Assembly: GCA_021741245.1 (NCBI GenBank)
Contig: JAIOYF010000013.1
Coordinates: 22,462 to 86,461, forward strand
Source of the DNA: Paracoccaceae bacterium
GTDB taxonomy: Bacteria; Pseudomonadota; Alphaproteobacteria; Rhodobacterales; Rhodobacteraceae
Reading direction: 5' to 3'
Length of the DNA: 64,000 bases
Shown here one piece after another: positions 17,445 to 27,205 of the stretch. Positions within the stretch are counted from its first letter, which is position 1. Every line of letters starts with the position of its first letter. A program made the position numbers and the translations under genes. The notes under the pieces were generated by a model. It saw nothing but the letters and a program-made list of their open reading frames with translations, did no database searches and had not been told where the DNA came from.

Positions 17445-18763
17445 CAGCCCTCCAGATCCGTGACCCGGTGGCGCAAGACCCACGTGTCACCATCCCGCTT
17501 CCAAAGGTGAGGGGAGCGGAAGCTGTCGGTCAGGTTGTCGAAATAGGCACGGTCCATTTGCGGCTGCGCAAAGACGTTGGAAACGCCGGGGAATTCCTTT
17601 TCCGAAAGGCTGAGGTAACGGAAAATTTCCTCGGCAAAGCGTTCGGGGAATTCGCCATCGAACTTGTTGGCGAGCGCCACGCCTTCATCCCGGGTGATAT
17701 CGTTCGACCGTATTTCTTGCGCCGCGTCATAGGTGGCGCGACCGATGCCAAACTTTATGAAAGTGGTGAAATAGTGGAAGTCGTCGATACGGTCGTCGAT
17801 GGAGTTATATTTGGAATAGGTGCCGGGGGTGCGTTCCGGGCTGGCCTTGAAGCCGCCATGTTCCACCGAATAGTAATAGGCGCTTTGCGGGTGCCATTTC
17901 AGGTAATAGCCAAGGTAATGCACCTCGACATTTTTCTTTTCGATCTGCGCCGGATCGGCGGGCAGATAGGGCTGAAGCTCCACCCGCTCCACCCCGAACA
18001 TATCGTGCAGATCGGCCAAAGAGGTGCCGCCCAGATAGATCTTTGACGGATCTTCGGCGGTGAAATAGGACCAGTCGCGCTTGGCCGTTTGGGTATCGGC
18101 AATGGGGTTGCCATACTCGGCTTCGTTCTCGCCGTAAAACACCAGCGGAATGTCATGCAAGAGGGCCATCTTTGGCCCAAGGTTCTTTTGCCCGAACATA
18201 AAGGCCTGAAACGGATGGAACAGGTTTTCCACGGCCAGACGCGTCAGCAGACGATGGATGCGGCCGTTGGGCGTGGAAAGCAGGTTGTCGAACCCTGCGT
18301 GGATCCAGCTTTGGAAATTGTCCCAGCCCCACGGCGTATAGACATGCGGGGCCCAAGTGACGGTCAGCGGGTGCATTCCGTATTTGTATTTCAGCATATG
18401 AGCGGCAAAAAAGCTGTCTTTGCCGCCTGATCCCGGCACGATGCAATCATAGCTGCCGTCAGTCTTGCGGTGGCGGTCGCACAACTCGCGCAAGGCGGCT
18501 TCGCGCGCCTCCCAATCAATGGTGTTTTGCTTTTGCTCGGCCACGCGGCAGGCATCACAGATACCTTCGCCATCAAAATGGATGGTCTTTTTCTTGCTGT
18601 CCTTGGTATGAGCGTATTCCACCGCCGAATTGGGGCGTTGGTTCGAGATGATGCAGCGGGCGCAGAAATGCACCTCTGTCGGCAGGCCATAGAGCGCGGA
18701 ATTGGGACGTTCGGCACGGTAGGGTTCCAGATCAATCGTGCGCCGATGGGGGTAGATCGTCAT
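17444..18763 (-). CDS. N-acetyl sugar amidotransferase (PseA/WbpG/PtmG-like)
   Basis: A 439-residue ATP-pyrophosphatase-type enzyme. Cys34-x2-Cys37 and Cys69-x2-Cys72 form a likely zinc site, and the PP-loop PGSGGKDSF lies at residues 110-118. Family members adenylate an N-acetyl group and replace its oxygen by ammonia, giving an acetamidino sugar. The ammonia should come from the HisH/HisF homologues downstream. The ATG at 18763 has an AGAGGA ribosome site. The legionaminic genes upstream suggest an acetamidino-legionaminic acid product, but a pseudaminic substrate is possible because that pathway is also present. Confidence 0.88.
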   Translation of the reverse strand: MTIYPHRRTIDLEPYRAERPNSALYGLPTEVHFCARCIISNQRPNSAVEYAHTKDSKKKTIHFDGEGICDACRVAEQKQNTIDWEAREAALRELCDRHRKTDGSYDCIVPGSGGKDSFFAAHMLKYKYGMHPLTVTWAPHVYTPWGWDNFQSWIHAGFDNLLSTPNGRIHRLLTRLAVENLFHPFQAFMFGQKNLGPKMALLHDIPLVFYGENEAEYGNPIADTQTAKRDWSYFTAEDPSKIYLGGTSLADLHDMFGVERVELQPYLPADPAQIEKKNVEVHYLGYYLKWHPQSAYYYSVEHGGFKASPERTPGTYSKYNSIDDRIDDFHYFTTFIKFGIGRATYDAAQEIRSNDITRDEGVALANKFDGEFPERFAEEIFRYLSLSEKEFPGVSNVFAQPQMDRAYFDNLTDSFRSPHLWKRDGDTWVLRHRVTDLEG

Positions 18764-18843
18764 GTCGTCCTCTTCTTTTCGTTCTTTGCCCGGTTGGGCT
18801 GCGGCTATGTGGGGCGAATGCCGACCCACCTTGCTATGTATGC

Positions 18844-19896
18844 TTAATCGAAGGCTCGGTTTGCGTTCAATAAATCTTGGGGATTTCCCACATCCATCCA
18901 TGTCTCATGCATGGGGTAGACAATGGTACGCGATGCTTTTGCCTGAATGCGCTCAAACAAGGTTGGCATGTTGCAATGGGAATTGGGGGTCAGCAGGTCA
19001 AGTGCCTCTGGGTTCAGCACGTAAAGGCCCGCATTGATCTTGGTGCGCCAGACAGGCTTTTCCTCGAAGGCGGTGATGTTCACGCCGTCGGTCTGCACCA
19101 CGCCAAAGGGGTTGTGATACTCATGCTCACGGACGGCCATGGTGGCCGTTGCACCGTGTTGGCGATGAAATTCCAGCATGTCGGAAAACCGCACGTCGGT
19201 CAGGATATCGCCGTTTGCGACGATCATTGGCACACTGGGGCGGTCTTTGATCAAGGACAGCGCACCCGCGGTGCCAAGGGGGGTGTCCTCATGCACATAG
19301 TCAATCTCGACGTCAAACGCGCTGCCATCGCCGAAATGGGCCTGAATGACCTGTGGCAGATAGTGCAGGGTGATCAGGAAGCGGGTAAATCCATCCGCGC
19401 GGGCCCGTTCCAGCGCATGCTGCAAAAGCGGCTTTCCGGCCACTTCCAGCATCGGTTTGGGGCGGGTTTCGGTATAGGGCATCATGCGTTTGCCAAAGCC
19501 ACCCGCCATCAACACCACGGTGTTGTCATGCGCGGGCACCGCCAAGACCTGATCCCAGAGATGCAGGCCGACGACGCGGCCCTCCGGGCTGATAATCGGC
19601 AGTTGCCGGATCTTGTTGACCTGCATCAGGGTCAGCACCGCCGTCCGCCCCAGATCCGGTCCGACAACCATCGGGGTCAGGTGCATCACATCGCGGGCGG
19701 CTGTTGTCAGGGGGCTGCCCCGCAACAAGGCGCGGCGGATGTCGCCATCCGTGATCGTGCCCAGCAAATACCCCTCGGAATCCGTCATTAGCAAGATCTG
19801 CAGGCCCACGCGGTCGAGCGCAACGATTGCCCCATGCAGGTCAAGCGAGGCATCAACCACGGCAGAGGTCCAGTCGATTTCTTGTGCCATGCTCAT
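18844..19896 (-). CDS. ptmE: CBS-domain nucleotidyltransferase, GlcN-1-P guanylyltransferase-like
   Basis: A 350-residue protein with two CBS repeats in residues about 10-115 and a sugar-nucleotide transferase domain after that, beginning with the VLMAGGFGKRM signature followed by RPKPM. This architecture is that of Campylobacter PtmE, which makes GDP-glucosamine at the start of the GDP-linked legionaminic acid pathway. The start overlaps the acetyltransferase stop (TGATG); a second ATG two codons later is possible. No PtmF or PtmA homologue is in the window, so the hexosamine phosphate would come from elsewhere. Confidence 0.82.
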   Translation of the reverse strand: MSMAQEIDWTSAVVDASLDLHGAIVALDRVGLQILLMTDSEGYLLGTITDGDIRRALLRGSPLTTAARDVMHLTPMVVGPDLGRTAVLTLMQVNKIRQLPIISPEGRVVGLHLWDQVLAVPAHDNTVVLMAGGFGKRMMPYTETRPKPMLEVAGKPLLQHALERARADGFTRFLITLHYLPQVIQAHFGDGSAFDVEIDYVHEDTPLGTAGALSLIKDRPSVPMIVANGDILTDVRFSDMLEFHRQHGATATMAVREHEYHNPFGVVQTDGVNITAFEEKPVWRTKINAGLYVLNPEALDLLTPNSHCNMPTLFERIQAKASRTIVYPMHETWMDVGNPQDLLNANRAFD

Positions 19897-20540
19897 CAAT
19901 CTGTCCGCGTTCCAAACCGGCCAAAACTCGTGTCGCCTTTGGCGACATCGTGCACGACCACGGCCCCGGCTGCAATGATCGCCCCATGACCGATATGGAT
20001 GCCCTGAACCACCGTGGCCCCGGCCCCGACGAAAGCGTGGTGGCCAAGCGTGACATCCCCACACAGCGTCGCCCCCGGTGCAATGTGGCAAAATCTGCCG
20101 ATCCTTGCGTCATGATCGATACTGGACCGCGTGTTCACGATTGTGCCTTCTGCAATCTGGGATCCCGGCTGCACAATGGCCCCGGCCATGATCTGCACAC
20201 CTTCTCCCAGAATCGCATCTTCGGCGGTCCATGCGGCGGGATGGATCAGGGTGGCAAAACGCCAGCCTGCGGCAGAAAGGCGCGCCTTCACCTGCGACCG
20301 CGCCATGTTGCCTGGAAGTACACCCAATCCGTTAAGCAAGACTGTGGTGCCCGATGCGCGTTCCGACAAGGCCTCATCCCCGCCAAGGAACGGCACCCCC
20401 TCCCACATGGTGACGCCCTTGCCCAGCAAGCCGGGATCACACAGGCCGACAACCCGCAATCCACAAGCGCGGGCAAGGTGCAGCACTACACGGGCATGGC
20501 CGCCGGAACCTAGCAATATGGCGTGGTCACTTGGGGTCAT
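19896..20540 (-). CDS. sugar O/N-acetyltransferase, NeuD/PglD-like (LegH role)
   Basis: A 214-residue left-handed beta-helix acetyltransferase. The N-terminus has the nucleotide-sugar-binding GSGGHARVV motif, and the second half shows hexapeptide repeats with GVGATV-type turns (for example GAGATVVQG). In legionaminic pathways the PglD-like enzyme LegH acetylates the 4-amino group made by LegC. It starts inside the end of the synthase gene (ATGA). The NeuD-type O-acetyltransferase role is the alternative. Confidence 0.82.
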   Translation of the reverse strand: MTPSDHAILLGSGGHARVVLHLARACGLRVVGLCDPGLLGKGVTMWEGVPFLGGDEALSERASGTTVLLNGLGVLPGNMARSQVKARLSAAGWRFATLIHPAAWTAEDAILGEGVQIMAGAIVQPGSQIAEGTIVNTRSSIDHDARIGRFCHIAPGATLCGDVTLGHHAFVGAGATVVQGIHIGHGAIIAAGAVVVHDVAKGDTSFGRFGTRTD

Positions 20541-21613
20541 GGCAAAAGCCCGTCCCCTTCTGCGGTGTCGCGCGGGCAGATGCGCCCGACCCAATCCCAC
20601 AACTCCATCGCCGGAACCCCAAAGGCAGCGCGGGCCGTGGTCAGGTCCGCGCGCGCAAGGACAGTGCCCGCCGTCAGGTCGCGCGCGGCAACAAGGCGCT
20701 GGCGCGCCGCCTCACGTGTGTTCCATTCCGAAGGCTGTGGTCCCTTTCCCCCCGGCCCCATCGCTGTGGAAATCTGGCGAATGGCGTGCACCATCGCGGC
20801 GAATTCGTCTGGTTCAAGCGAGGCCGCATGATCCGGCCCCGGCAGGCTGCGATCTGTGGTCAGGTGCTTTTCAATCACCCGCGCGCCCAAGGCGACAGCG
20901 GCGGTTGGCACGTGAATGCCATCGGTATGGTCGGAATACCCCACGGGCAGGCCAAATGCCGCCGCCAAGGTGGACATGCTGCGCAGGTTCACCTCGGCCA
21001 TCTGGGTGGGATACTGCGAGGTGCAGTGCAACAGCGTTACCCGGTCGCGCAGCGCGGCCTTTGCTTGGGGCAGGGTGGAGGCCTGCCAAACCTCTGACCG
21101 TGATTTTGGTTCGCTATCGTGCACAAAGGCGTGGGCCACAACGGCAAGGGCCTCTTCCACCTCGGCCAGCGTGGCCATGCCCGTTGACAGAACAAGCGGC
21201 TTGCCGCTGCGTGCAAACTGCCAAAGCAAGGGGCCGTTGGTCAATTCGCCCGAGGGGATCTTGAACAAAGGCAGATCCAGCCCCATCAGGAAGCGAAGGC
21301 TTTCATGATCAAACGCGGTGGAAATGAACCCAATGCCCCGGCTTTGGGCATGGGCCTGAAGCGGGGCGTGCCAGTCATAGGGCAATTCCAACGCCTTGAG
21401 CATGGCATGCTGACTGGTCGCCTCGCCGATCTGGCGATCTTGATAGGCGGCCTTTGGGGCCGATTTCTTGGCAAGATGGTCGGCCCGAAAGGTTTGAAAT
21501 TTGACCAGATCCGCCCCGGCGGCGGCGGCGGCATCAATCAGGGCAAGGGCAAGGTCCATTTGCCCATTATGGTTCACCCCGGCCTCGGCAATGATGGTAA
21601 CGTGGTCAGTCAT
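20537..21613 (-). CDS. legI: N,N-diacetyllegionaminate synthase (NeuB family)
   Basis: A 358-residue NeuB-type synthase that condenses a 6-deoxy-mannosamine derivative with phosphoenolpyruvate. The N-terminal barrel shows IIAEAGVNHNG and VKFQTFRAD, then FKIPSGEL, LSTGMA, LHCTSQYP and GYSDHT. The C-terminal SAF (antifreeze-like) domain begins near residue 295. The QYPT variant and the leg gene context separate it from the pseI paralogue at 28080-29138. It belongs to the coupled minus-strand operon. Confidence 0.87.
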   Translation of the reverse strand: MTDHVTIIAEAGVNHNGQMDLALALIDAAAAAGADLVKFQTFRADHLAKKSAPKAAYQDRQIGEATSQHAMLKALELPYDWHAPLQAHAQSRGIGFISTAFDHESLRFLMGLDLPLFKIPSGELTNGPLLWQFARSGKPLVLSTGMATLAEVEEALAVVAHAFVHDSEPKSRSEVWQASTLPQAKAALRDRVTLLHCTSQYPTQMAEVNLRSMSTLAAAFGLPVGYSDHTDGIHVPTAAVALGARVIEKHLTTDRSLPGPDHAASLEPDEFAAMVHAIRQISTAMGPGGKGPQPSEWNTREAARQRLVAARDLTAGTVLARADLTTARAAFGVPAMELWDWVGRICPRDTAEGDGLLP

Positions 21614-21628
21614 GGCGTGGCCCTTGGC

Positions 21629-22804
21629 TTACTTTGGAAAAACATGCGCAAATCCATCATGAAAGGGCAGATCATGCGGCAAAGGCCCCCGCGCCAAAAC
21701 CCGGTGGATCGCGCCGCTTGCATTCCCCCGGCCATAGGGGTTGTCCGCCGCTTGGGCTGTTGCCTTACCCTCCGCCGACAGCGCCCAGTCCAAGGCCGCG
21801 CGGATCGCCGCGACGTTTGGCGCTGTATGCCGGACCGAGGCCGCTGCCAGACGCCCGGCCTGACGCTGGCCGATATTGACCGAAGGCACAGCAAAAGAGG
21901 GCGCTTCGATCACCCCACTGGAGGAGTTTCCAACAACCGCCGCCGCATGTGTCATCACCGATTGATAGCGCCGAAATCCCAAGGAGGGGACGGCAAGAAC
22001 CCGTTCTGACCGGCTTTCGGCAAAGGCATTCAGTTCCGCAATAATCGCACGGCCCCCGTGATCGGCATTTGGATAGGTCAGGATGATCTGATGATCATGG
22101 GACAAGCCGTCGAGGGCTTCGAGCATTGCACGCACCCCTTCGACCGGGTCCTCATTCGCCTGCGTCGCGGTGTGGTAGGTCGCCAGAACATAGGGTGGGC
22201 GCAAGGGAAACCCGAGGCTTTGTGCCACTTCGCTCAAAGGCATCGCTGGGTCGCACAGTAACCCGTCCAGACCCGGAGCACCGACCGTAAAGACGCGATC
22301 CGCAGGTGTGCCCATCTGGATGACCCGTTGGCGATAGGGTTCTGCGGCAACAAAATGAAAGGTCGCCATCTTGGTAATGGCATGGCGAATGGCATCGTCA
22401 TGCGCCCCTTGGGTGATTTCGCCGCCGTGGATATGGGCAATGGGAATGCCCATGATCAAAGCCGCCTGTGCCGCACTTAAGGCCTCGAACCGATCCCCAA
22501 GGATCACAAGGCATTCCGGCGCAAGACGCTGCAGGGCATCCGCCATCGCAATTGTGCACTGGCCCATGGATCTTGCAACACCAACGCGGCTGTCATCTTC
22601 CATCGGGATTTCAACCCGTGCAGCAATCGCAAAGCCATCGGCCTCTATCTCGCGCCATGTCTGGCCCAGATGAGGGGAGAAATGCGCCGCCGCCGCAATG
22701 ACCTGCAGGTCCAGCGCCGGATCGTCTGTGATCAAACGCATCAGCCGTGACAACAGGCCGTAATCGGCACGGGTGCCGGTAAAGACGGCGATCCGGCGGG
22801 TCAT
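21629..22804 (-). CDS. legG: hydrolysing sugar-nucleotide 2-epimerase (NeuC family)
   Basis: A 391-residue enzyme of the UDP-GlcNAc 2-epimerase (hydrolysing) family. Visible motifs are FTGTRADYG at the start, LGDRFEAL near residue 105, HIHGGEIT near 127 and VGNSSSGVIEAPS near 285. In this pathway it would hydrolyse and epimerise the GDP- or UDP-2,4-diacetamido sugar to the free manno sugar used by LegI. The ATG at 22804 overlaps the aminotransferase stop (ATGA); upstream sequence in the frame is antisense-like. Confidence 0.87.
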   Translation of the reverse strand: MTRRIAVFTGTRADYGLLSRLMRLITDDPALDLQVIAAAAHFSPHLGQTWREIEADGFAIAARVEIPMEDDSRVGVARSMGQCTIAMADALQRLAPECLVILGDRFEALSAAQAALIMGIPIAHIHGGEITQGAHDDAIRHAITKMATFHFVAAEPYRQRVIQMGTPADRVFTVGAPGLDGLLCDPAMPLSEVAQSLGFPLRPPYVLATYHTATQANEDPVEGVRAMLEALDGLSHDHQIILTYPNADHGGRAIIAELNAFAESRSERVLAVPSLGFRRYQSVMTHAAAVVGNSSSGVIEAPSFAVPSVNIGQRQAGRLAAASVRHTAPNVAAIRAALDWALSAEGKATAQAADNPYGRGNASGAIHRVLARGPLPHDLPFHDGFAHVFPK

Positions 22805-23949
22805 GCCAGCATCCTCTCGGTCACCCCCGAAGGGATGTTGACCACGCGGTCCTCCAACCATTCGGCCATCGGCAAGGGGCCGTGGTCGCAGCCCGCATAC
22901 ATCGGCAAGCGGGTCATCAGCGCCCAGATAGGCCGCGTCATTACCCCTGCCGCATTGGTCGTGCTCAAAACCCTGTCGCGGGCCGCGCGGTCCTCACAGA
23001 TGATGGCGTTCAGCCAATAGTTGGACTGGCAGCCCTCCGGCTCCACCACAACCTCGACCCTGCCGGAGAGCGCCGTGATATAATGCAGGGCAAGGGCGCG
23101 TTTGGCTGCAACAAAGGCGGCCAAACGTTCCAGTTGCGCCACGCCAAGGGCTGCATTCAGATTCGGCATCCGATAGTTATAGCCGACCTCGTCATGAAAA
23201 AACTCAAACGGATGCGGCCTTTTCGCGGTTGTCGTCAGATGTTTTGCCCGCGCGCCCAGCGTGGCATCGGTCAGGATCATCCCGCCGCCACCCGTGGTCA
23301 GGATCTTGTTTCCGTTGAAGCTTTGGGTGCCCAACCGCCCAAAGGTGCCCGTATGGCGACCGTGGAACGTGGAGCCAAGGCTTTCGGCCGCATCTTCCAC
23401 CAAGACAATGCCCCAACGGCTGCACAGGGCCATCAGTTCTGTCAGCCGGACAGGATGCCCGAAACTGTGCATCGCAAGACAGGCCCGGATCACCCGGCCA
23501 TCGCTTTTGCGTCGCACAATGCCATCTTGATCACGCAGGGCGTTGTCTTCCAGCCATGCCTCGACCGCCTCGGGCGACAGGCCCAGTGTGGCCCTGTCCA
23601 CGTCGCAAAACACAGGCTCTGCCCCGCAATGCGAAATCGCGTTGCAGGTGGCGACAAAGGTCAAGGGCTGCGTGATCACCAAATCCCCAGTCTCTACCCC
23701 CGCCAGCAGCAGCGCCATTTGCAACGCCGCCGTGCCATTGACAACCGCTATGGCCCTGCCTGCGCCGGTCAGTGCCGCCATATCCGCCTCAAACCGGTCC
23801 ACATAGGCGCCCACGCTTGACACAAAGGTGGAGGCAATGGTGTCGGCGACATAGGCGGCTTCATTGCCGCCAAAAATCGGCGCATGCAGCGGGATCGGCG
23901 CGTCTGTTGCGTAGGTTTCGTGCACCACCTTGATCAGATGGTCGATCAT
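22801..23949 (-). CDS. legC: PLP aminotransferase, DegT/DnrJ/EryC1 family
   Basis: A 382-residue aspartate aminotransferase-fold enzyme. The predicted PLP lysine is Lys215 in FNGNKILTTGGGG and the pyridine-nitrogen Asp is Asp186 in VLVEDAAE. It would aminate the 4-keto sugar produced by LegB. It starts 12 bases after the legB stop, and its C-terminus overlaps legG. A NGTAALQ segment near residue 71 is the usual cofactor phosphate site. Confidence 0.88.
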   Translation of the reverse strand: MIDHLIKVVHETYATDAPIPLHAPIFGGNEAAYVADTIASTFVSSVGAYVDRFEADMAALTGAGRAIAVVNGTAALQMALLLAGVETGDLVITQPLTFVATCNAISHCGAEPVFCDVDRATLGLSPEAVEAWLEDNALRDQDGIVRRKSDGRVIRACLAMHSFGHPVRLTELMALCSRWGIVLVEDAAESLGSTFHGRHTGTFGRLGTQSFNGNKILTTGGGGMILTDATLGARAKHLTTTAKRPHPFEFFHDEVGYNYRMPNLNAALGVAQLERLAAFVAAKRALALHYITALSGRVEVVVEPEGCQSNYWLNAIICEDRAARDRVLSTTNAAGVMTRPIWALMTRLPMYAGCDHGPLPMAEWLEDRVVNIPSGVTERMLA

Positions 23950-23961
23950 GATGGACCACCC

Positions 23962-24942
23962 TTAGACATTATAGCGATCCGCCTTGTAGCCTGCCAGATG
24001 TGCGGGATCACTGAACCATGTCACCGTGCGGGTCAGCCCGTCACGCAAGGAAATCTTGGGGCTGAACCCGGTCAGCTCTGTCATCAGACGGTTGTCCCCC
24101 CACAGGCGAAACACCTCGGAGCCCGCGGGGCGAAGCCGCGCCTCGTCTGTGATGAATTCGACAGAGCTGCCCATGATATCGCGGATCATCTGCAACGTAT
24201 CGAGAACCGAAATCTCATAGTTCGAGGCGATATTGACCGTCTTTCCAATGGACTGTGGGGCCGCGGCCAAGGCGATGAAGCCCCCGCAGGTATCTTCGAC
24301 ATAGTTGAAGTCACGTGTCGGCGACACATCGCCAAGTTTGATCTCCGTTGCCCCTGCTGCAATCTGGGCGATGATCGTGGGGATCACCGCGCGGGCCGAT
24401 TGACGGGGACCATAGGTGTTAAAGGGCCGTGCAATGGTCAACGGCAGGTCAAACGCGGAATGAAAGCTGGTAGCGATGGCATCTGCACCGATTTTCGACG
24501 CGGAATAGGGCGATTGCGCCTGCAAGGGATGCGCTTCATCAATGGGCACATAGCGGGCGGTCCCGTAGACCTCGGAGGTCGAGGTGTGGATAACCCGCGT
24601 GCAGCCAGCGTTCAGGGCGGCCTGACATATGTTCAACGTGCCGCGCACATTCGTTTCGACATAGCTGTCGGGGGCGGCATAGGAATAGGGAATGGCGATC
24701 AGGGCCGCGAGGTGAAACACCGTTTCAACGCCTTTGGCGATCCCATTGCAAAACTGCGCATCGCGGACATCGCCCGACACGACCTCGATTTCATGGCGCA
24801 GGGGCGAATGATCCAGCCAGCCCCATGAATTAAAGGAATTATATTGCACAAGGGCACGGACCTCATGTCCATCCGCCACCAGCTGTTCAACCAGATGCGA
24901 TCCGATGAAGCCATCTGCCCCGGTGACCAGAACCTTTGCCAT
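23962..24942 (-). CDS. legB: NAD-dependent 4,6-dehydratase (LegB)
   Basis: A 326-residue short-chain dehydratase. The Rossmann motif TGADGFIG is at residues 7-14, the catalytic Ser/Thr lies in TSTSEVYG (120-127), and Tyr146-x3-Lys150 is in YSASK. In Campylobacter, LegB is the GDP-GlcNAc 4,6-dehydratase that opens the legionaminic pathway, and the first-in-operon position here agrees. It probably shares a promoter with nothing else: 113 bases separate it from the transferase gene upstream. Confidence 0.88.
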   Translation of the reverse strand: MAKVLVTGADGFIGSHLVEQLVADGHEVRALVQYNSFNSWGWLDHSPLRHEIEVVSGDVRDAQFCNGIAKGVETVFHLAALIAIPYSYAAPDSYVETNVRGTLNICQAALNAGCTRVIHTSTSEVYGTARYVPIDEAHPLQAQSPYSASKIGADAIATSFHSAFDLPLTIARPFNTYGPRQSARAVIPTIIAQIAAGATEIKLGDVSPTRDFNYVEDTCGGFIALAAAPQSIGKTVNIASNYEISVLDTLQMIRDIMGSSVEFITDEARLRPAGSEVFRLWGDNRLMTELTGFSPKISLRDGLTRTVTWFSDPAHLAGYKADRYNV

Positions 24943-25055
24943 GCACCGCCCCGCTTCTTTCTATCATTGGCGCTGCGACCATCTTTTGGTCACCGCGCGC
25001 CTTTCTTATCCTTGGCCCAAAGGGGTGACAAGCAAGACCCTTGCCTGCCCAAAGG

Positions 25056-25757
25056 TCAGTCTTCGGTCAAACCCTCAGCCCGGCACGCGGCGGCTTCTGC
25101 GCGCCATTCGTCGCCATAATCAACGTCTTGCCAGTTTTCAAACCATGGGCCGCCCCGCGTGTAATGCACCGCATCGGGTGTCCCGGTTGCGGGCTTGTCA
25201 TTCCAGCCTTCCAGCCAGTTCCACGAATTGGGCACTTCGCCGATTTCATCATCCTTGGCCCATTGCATACGATGCAAATAGGCCCCGCTTTCAGTGTTCA
25301 CCTTTTCCACCGTCAGGTGCCGTGTTGCCGGATGGGCGCAGTTGAACAGCATGAAGGACGACCAGTTTTTCCGGGGATATGCGGATTGCGGCACACCATC
25401 CATCTTGGTGGCTTCCTTGGGTGTATAGTCGTGGTGAACACAGGCCACGGCATGGTCCGGGTTCATGTATTGGCCCAGCCGCGCCACATCCCCAAAGAAC
25501 AGAAAATCGCAATCGACAAACAGCGCCCAGCCTTCAAAACCCGCCAGATGCGGGGTCAAAAAGCGTGAATAAGTAAACTCGGTCGAGGCAAGCGGATCAA
25601 CCGCACGGGTGTAAAGACCCTGTTCAACGAGGTCCTGCAGCTTGATCGGCACCACCTCCACCGGGATGGTGGCGTGGCGCAACAATGAGCGGCGGGCGAC
25701 CTGATAGGCGATGTCTTCACGGGAATCCCATCCGATGAATACGCGTAGATTGCTCAC
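25056..25757 (-). CDS. glycosyltransferase, GT8-like
   Basis: A 233-residue soluble protein that begins VFIGWDSRE, a start common in GT8-type transferases, and has a DxD-type metal motif at Asp82-x-Asp84 (FVDCDFLFF). A C-terminal HYTRGGPW segment could bind the nucleotide-sugar phosphate. Sugar donor and acceptor are unknown; context suggests a surface glycan carrying the nonulosonates made here. It lies between a WaaA paralogue and legB, all on the minus strand. Confidence 0.65.
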   Translation of the reverse strand: MSNLRVFIGWDSREDIAYQVARRSLLRHATIPVEVVPIKLQDLVEQGLYTRAVDPLASTEFTYSRFLTPHLAGFEGWALFVDCDFLFFGDVARLGQYMNPDHAVACVHHDYTPKEATKMDGVPQSAYPRKNWSSFMLFNCAHPATRHLTVEKVNTESGAYLHRMQWAKDDEIGEVPNSWNWLEGWNDKPATGTPDAVHYTRGGPWFENWQDVDYGDEWRAEAAACRAEGLTED

Positions 25758-25885
25758 TTTATGCCTCTTTCGCTATGGTCTTTCTGGTTTCGGGCACACT
25801 ATTCCGATGCGCGCGCGGTCACAAGAAAATATCCCGCGGGAAATTTGATCGAGGGGGATTGAAGCCCGTGATCCAAAGCCCAAGG

Positions 25886-27205
25886 TCACGTCTGGGCCGT
25901 CGATCCGTTTCCCCCGATCAGTGCGAAAAGCGCGTCCAACGTTAAGGGCAAGGCACCGCGTGCTTGATCCAGCACCGCTTCGGCTCGCTGTGCGTGTTGG
26001 GCCAAAAGCTGCGGATGGGTCAACAGCCTGACCAAAGTGGCAGGCAGATCTTGGGTGGTGGTCAATGCAATCGCCGCGCCCGATTGATCCAATGCCGCAT
26101 AGCTTTCGGAAAAATTGCCTGTGCAGGGGCCATGCAGGACAACCGAACCCAAGAGCGCCGCTTCGAACGGGTTCTTTCCCGTCAGGGGCGGATCCCCCAC
26201 AAGGTCTAGGGAATGTCCGATGAAGGACACGGGTGCCAGACGATACCAGACGCCCATTTCCCCCATGCTATCGGCCAAGAACACGCTGTCTGCGGGCGTT
26301 GGTAACGCGTCTTGGCTGCGTCGGGGGGGCGGTGCGCCAAAGGTGGCCTTGGCCAGATCGCTTGCGGCCTGCGCATCGGTAAGTTGCCGGGGGGCAAGGA
26401 TCATCAGCAGGTCGGGCAGGGTTTCACGGGCCACGGCATGGGCCGCCAAAAGCGCGGCATGTTCGCGGGCCTCCGTTGCCGCAGCGCACCACACAGGGCG
26501 GCCCGCGATGGCCACGGCCAAGGCCTGACGCGCGTCACTTTGGTCGGGCAGGGGGGCAGCGGCGGCCTTCAGAAGGCCCGCCACGCGCACCTGCCCACTG
26601 TCCGCGCCTAGCTGCGCCATGCGGGTGGCGGACTGCGGATCTTGCACCAAGATGGTCTTGAACATCCCCAGAAGATCCGAAAACAGCGGCCGCACCCGCA
26701 TCCGCCCGGCAAAGCGGCGGTCGGTCAGCCGGGCATTGACCATAAGCATCGGAATGTTACGGCCAGACAAGCTGTGGAGCATGCGTGGCCACAGATCCAA
26801 TTCGGCCAGAACAAAGGCATCTGGTCGCCAATGGTGTAAGAAGCGGGCGATGGGGGCGGGGGCGTCGATGGGGGCGTATTGATGGATGATGCCTTCGGGC
26901 AAGCCCATTTTAGCCAAGCCATCGGCCCCGGTGCGGGTGTTGGTCGTCAACAGCACCTGCACATCGGGCCGCTCCTCCCGCAGGGCGCGCAAGACCGACA
27001 GCATCGCCCCGGCCTCGCCGATCCCAAGCGCATGAAACCAGACCAAGGGGCCCTCGGGACGCGGTGTCGCGGCATGGCCAAGGCGTTCGGGCAGGCGTGA
27101 CGGATCTTCTTTGCCCCGCCGTGCCCTGCGCTGCAAGGAGAACCGCCAAAGCGGTTCAGACAGGGCCGAAGCCGCCAGATAAAGCGCAAGCGCGGGTGCG
27201 GTCAT
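25886..27205 (-). CDS. divergent Kdo-transferase (WaaA/KdtA) paralogue
   Basis: A 439-residue GT30-like protein with a hydrophobic N-terminal anchor, an HALGIGEAGAM segment corresponding to the acceptor-site Glu region, and LAELDLWP in place of the usual E-x-E-I-W-P. The C-terminal donor motif, normally GGHNxxEP, reads LTGKNPFEA here. I start at ATG 27205 because the family's first helix begins there. A second, more canonical WaaA lies at 33635-34966. It may transfer Kdo or, given the divergence and its place inside the nonulosonate locus, another nonulosonic acid. That last point is inference. Confidence 0.75.
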   Translation of the reverse strand: MTAPALALYLAASALSEPLWRFSLQRRARRGKEDPSRLPERLGHAATPRPEGPLVWFHALGIGEAGAMLSVLRALREERPDVQVLLTTNTRTGADGLAKMGLPEGIIHQYAPIDAPAPIARFLHHWRPDAFVLAELDLWPRMLHSLSGRNIPMLMVNARLTDRRFAGRMRVRPLFSDLLGMFKTILVQDPQSATRMAQLGADSGQVRVAGLLKAAAAPLPDQSDARQALAVAIAGRPVWCAAATEAREHAALLAAHAVARETLPDLLMILAPRQLTDAQAASDLAKATFGAPPPRRSQDALPTPADSVFLADSMGEMGVWYRLAPVSFIGHSLDLVGDPPLTGKNPFEAALLGSVVLHGPCTGNFSESYAALDQSGAAIALTTTQDLPATLVRLLTHPQLLAQHAQRAEAVLDQARGALPLTLDALFALIGGNGSTAQT

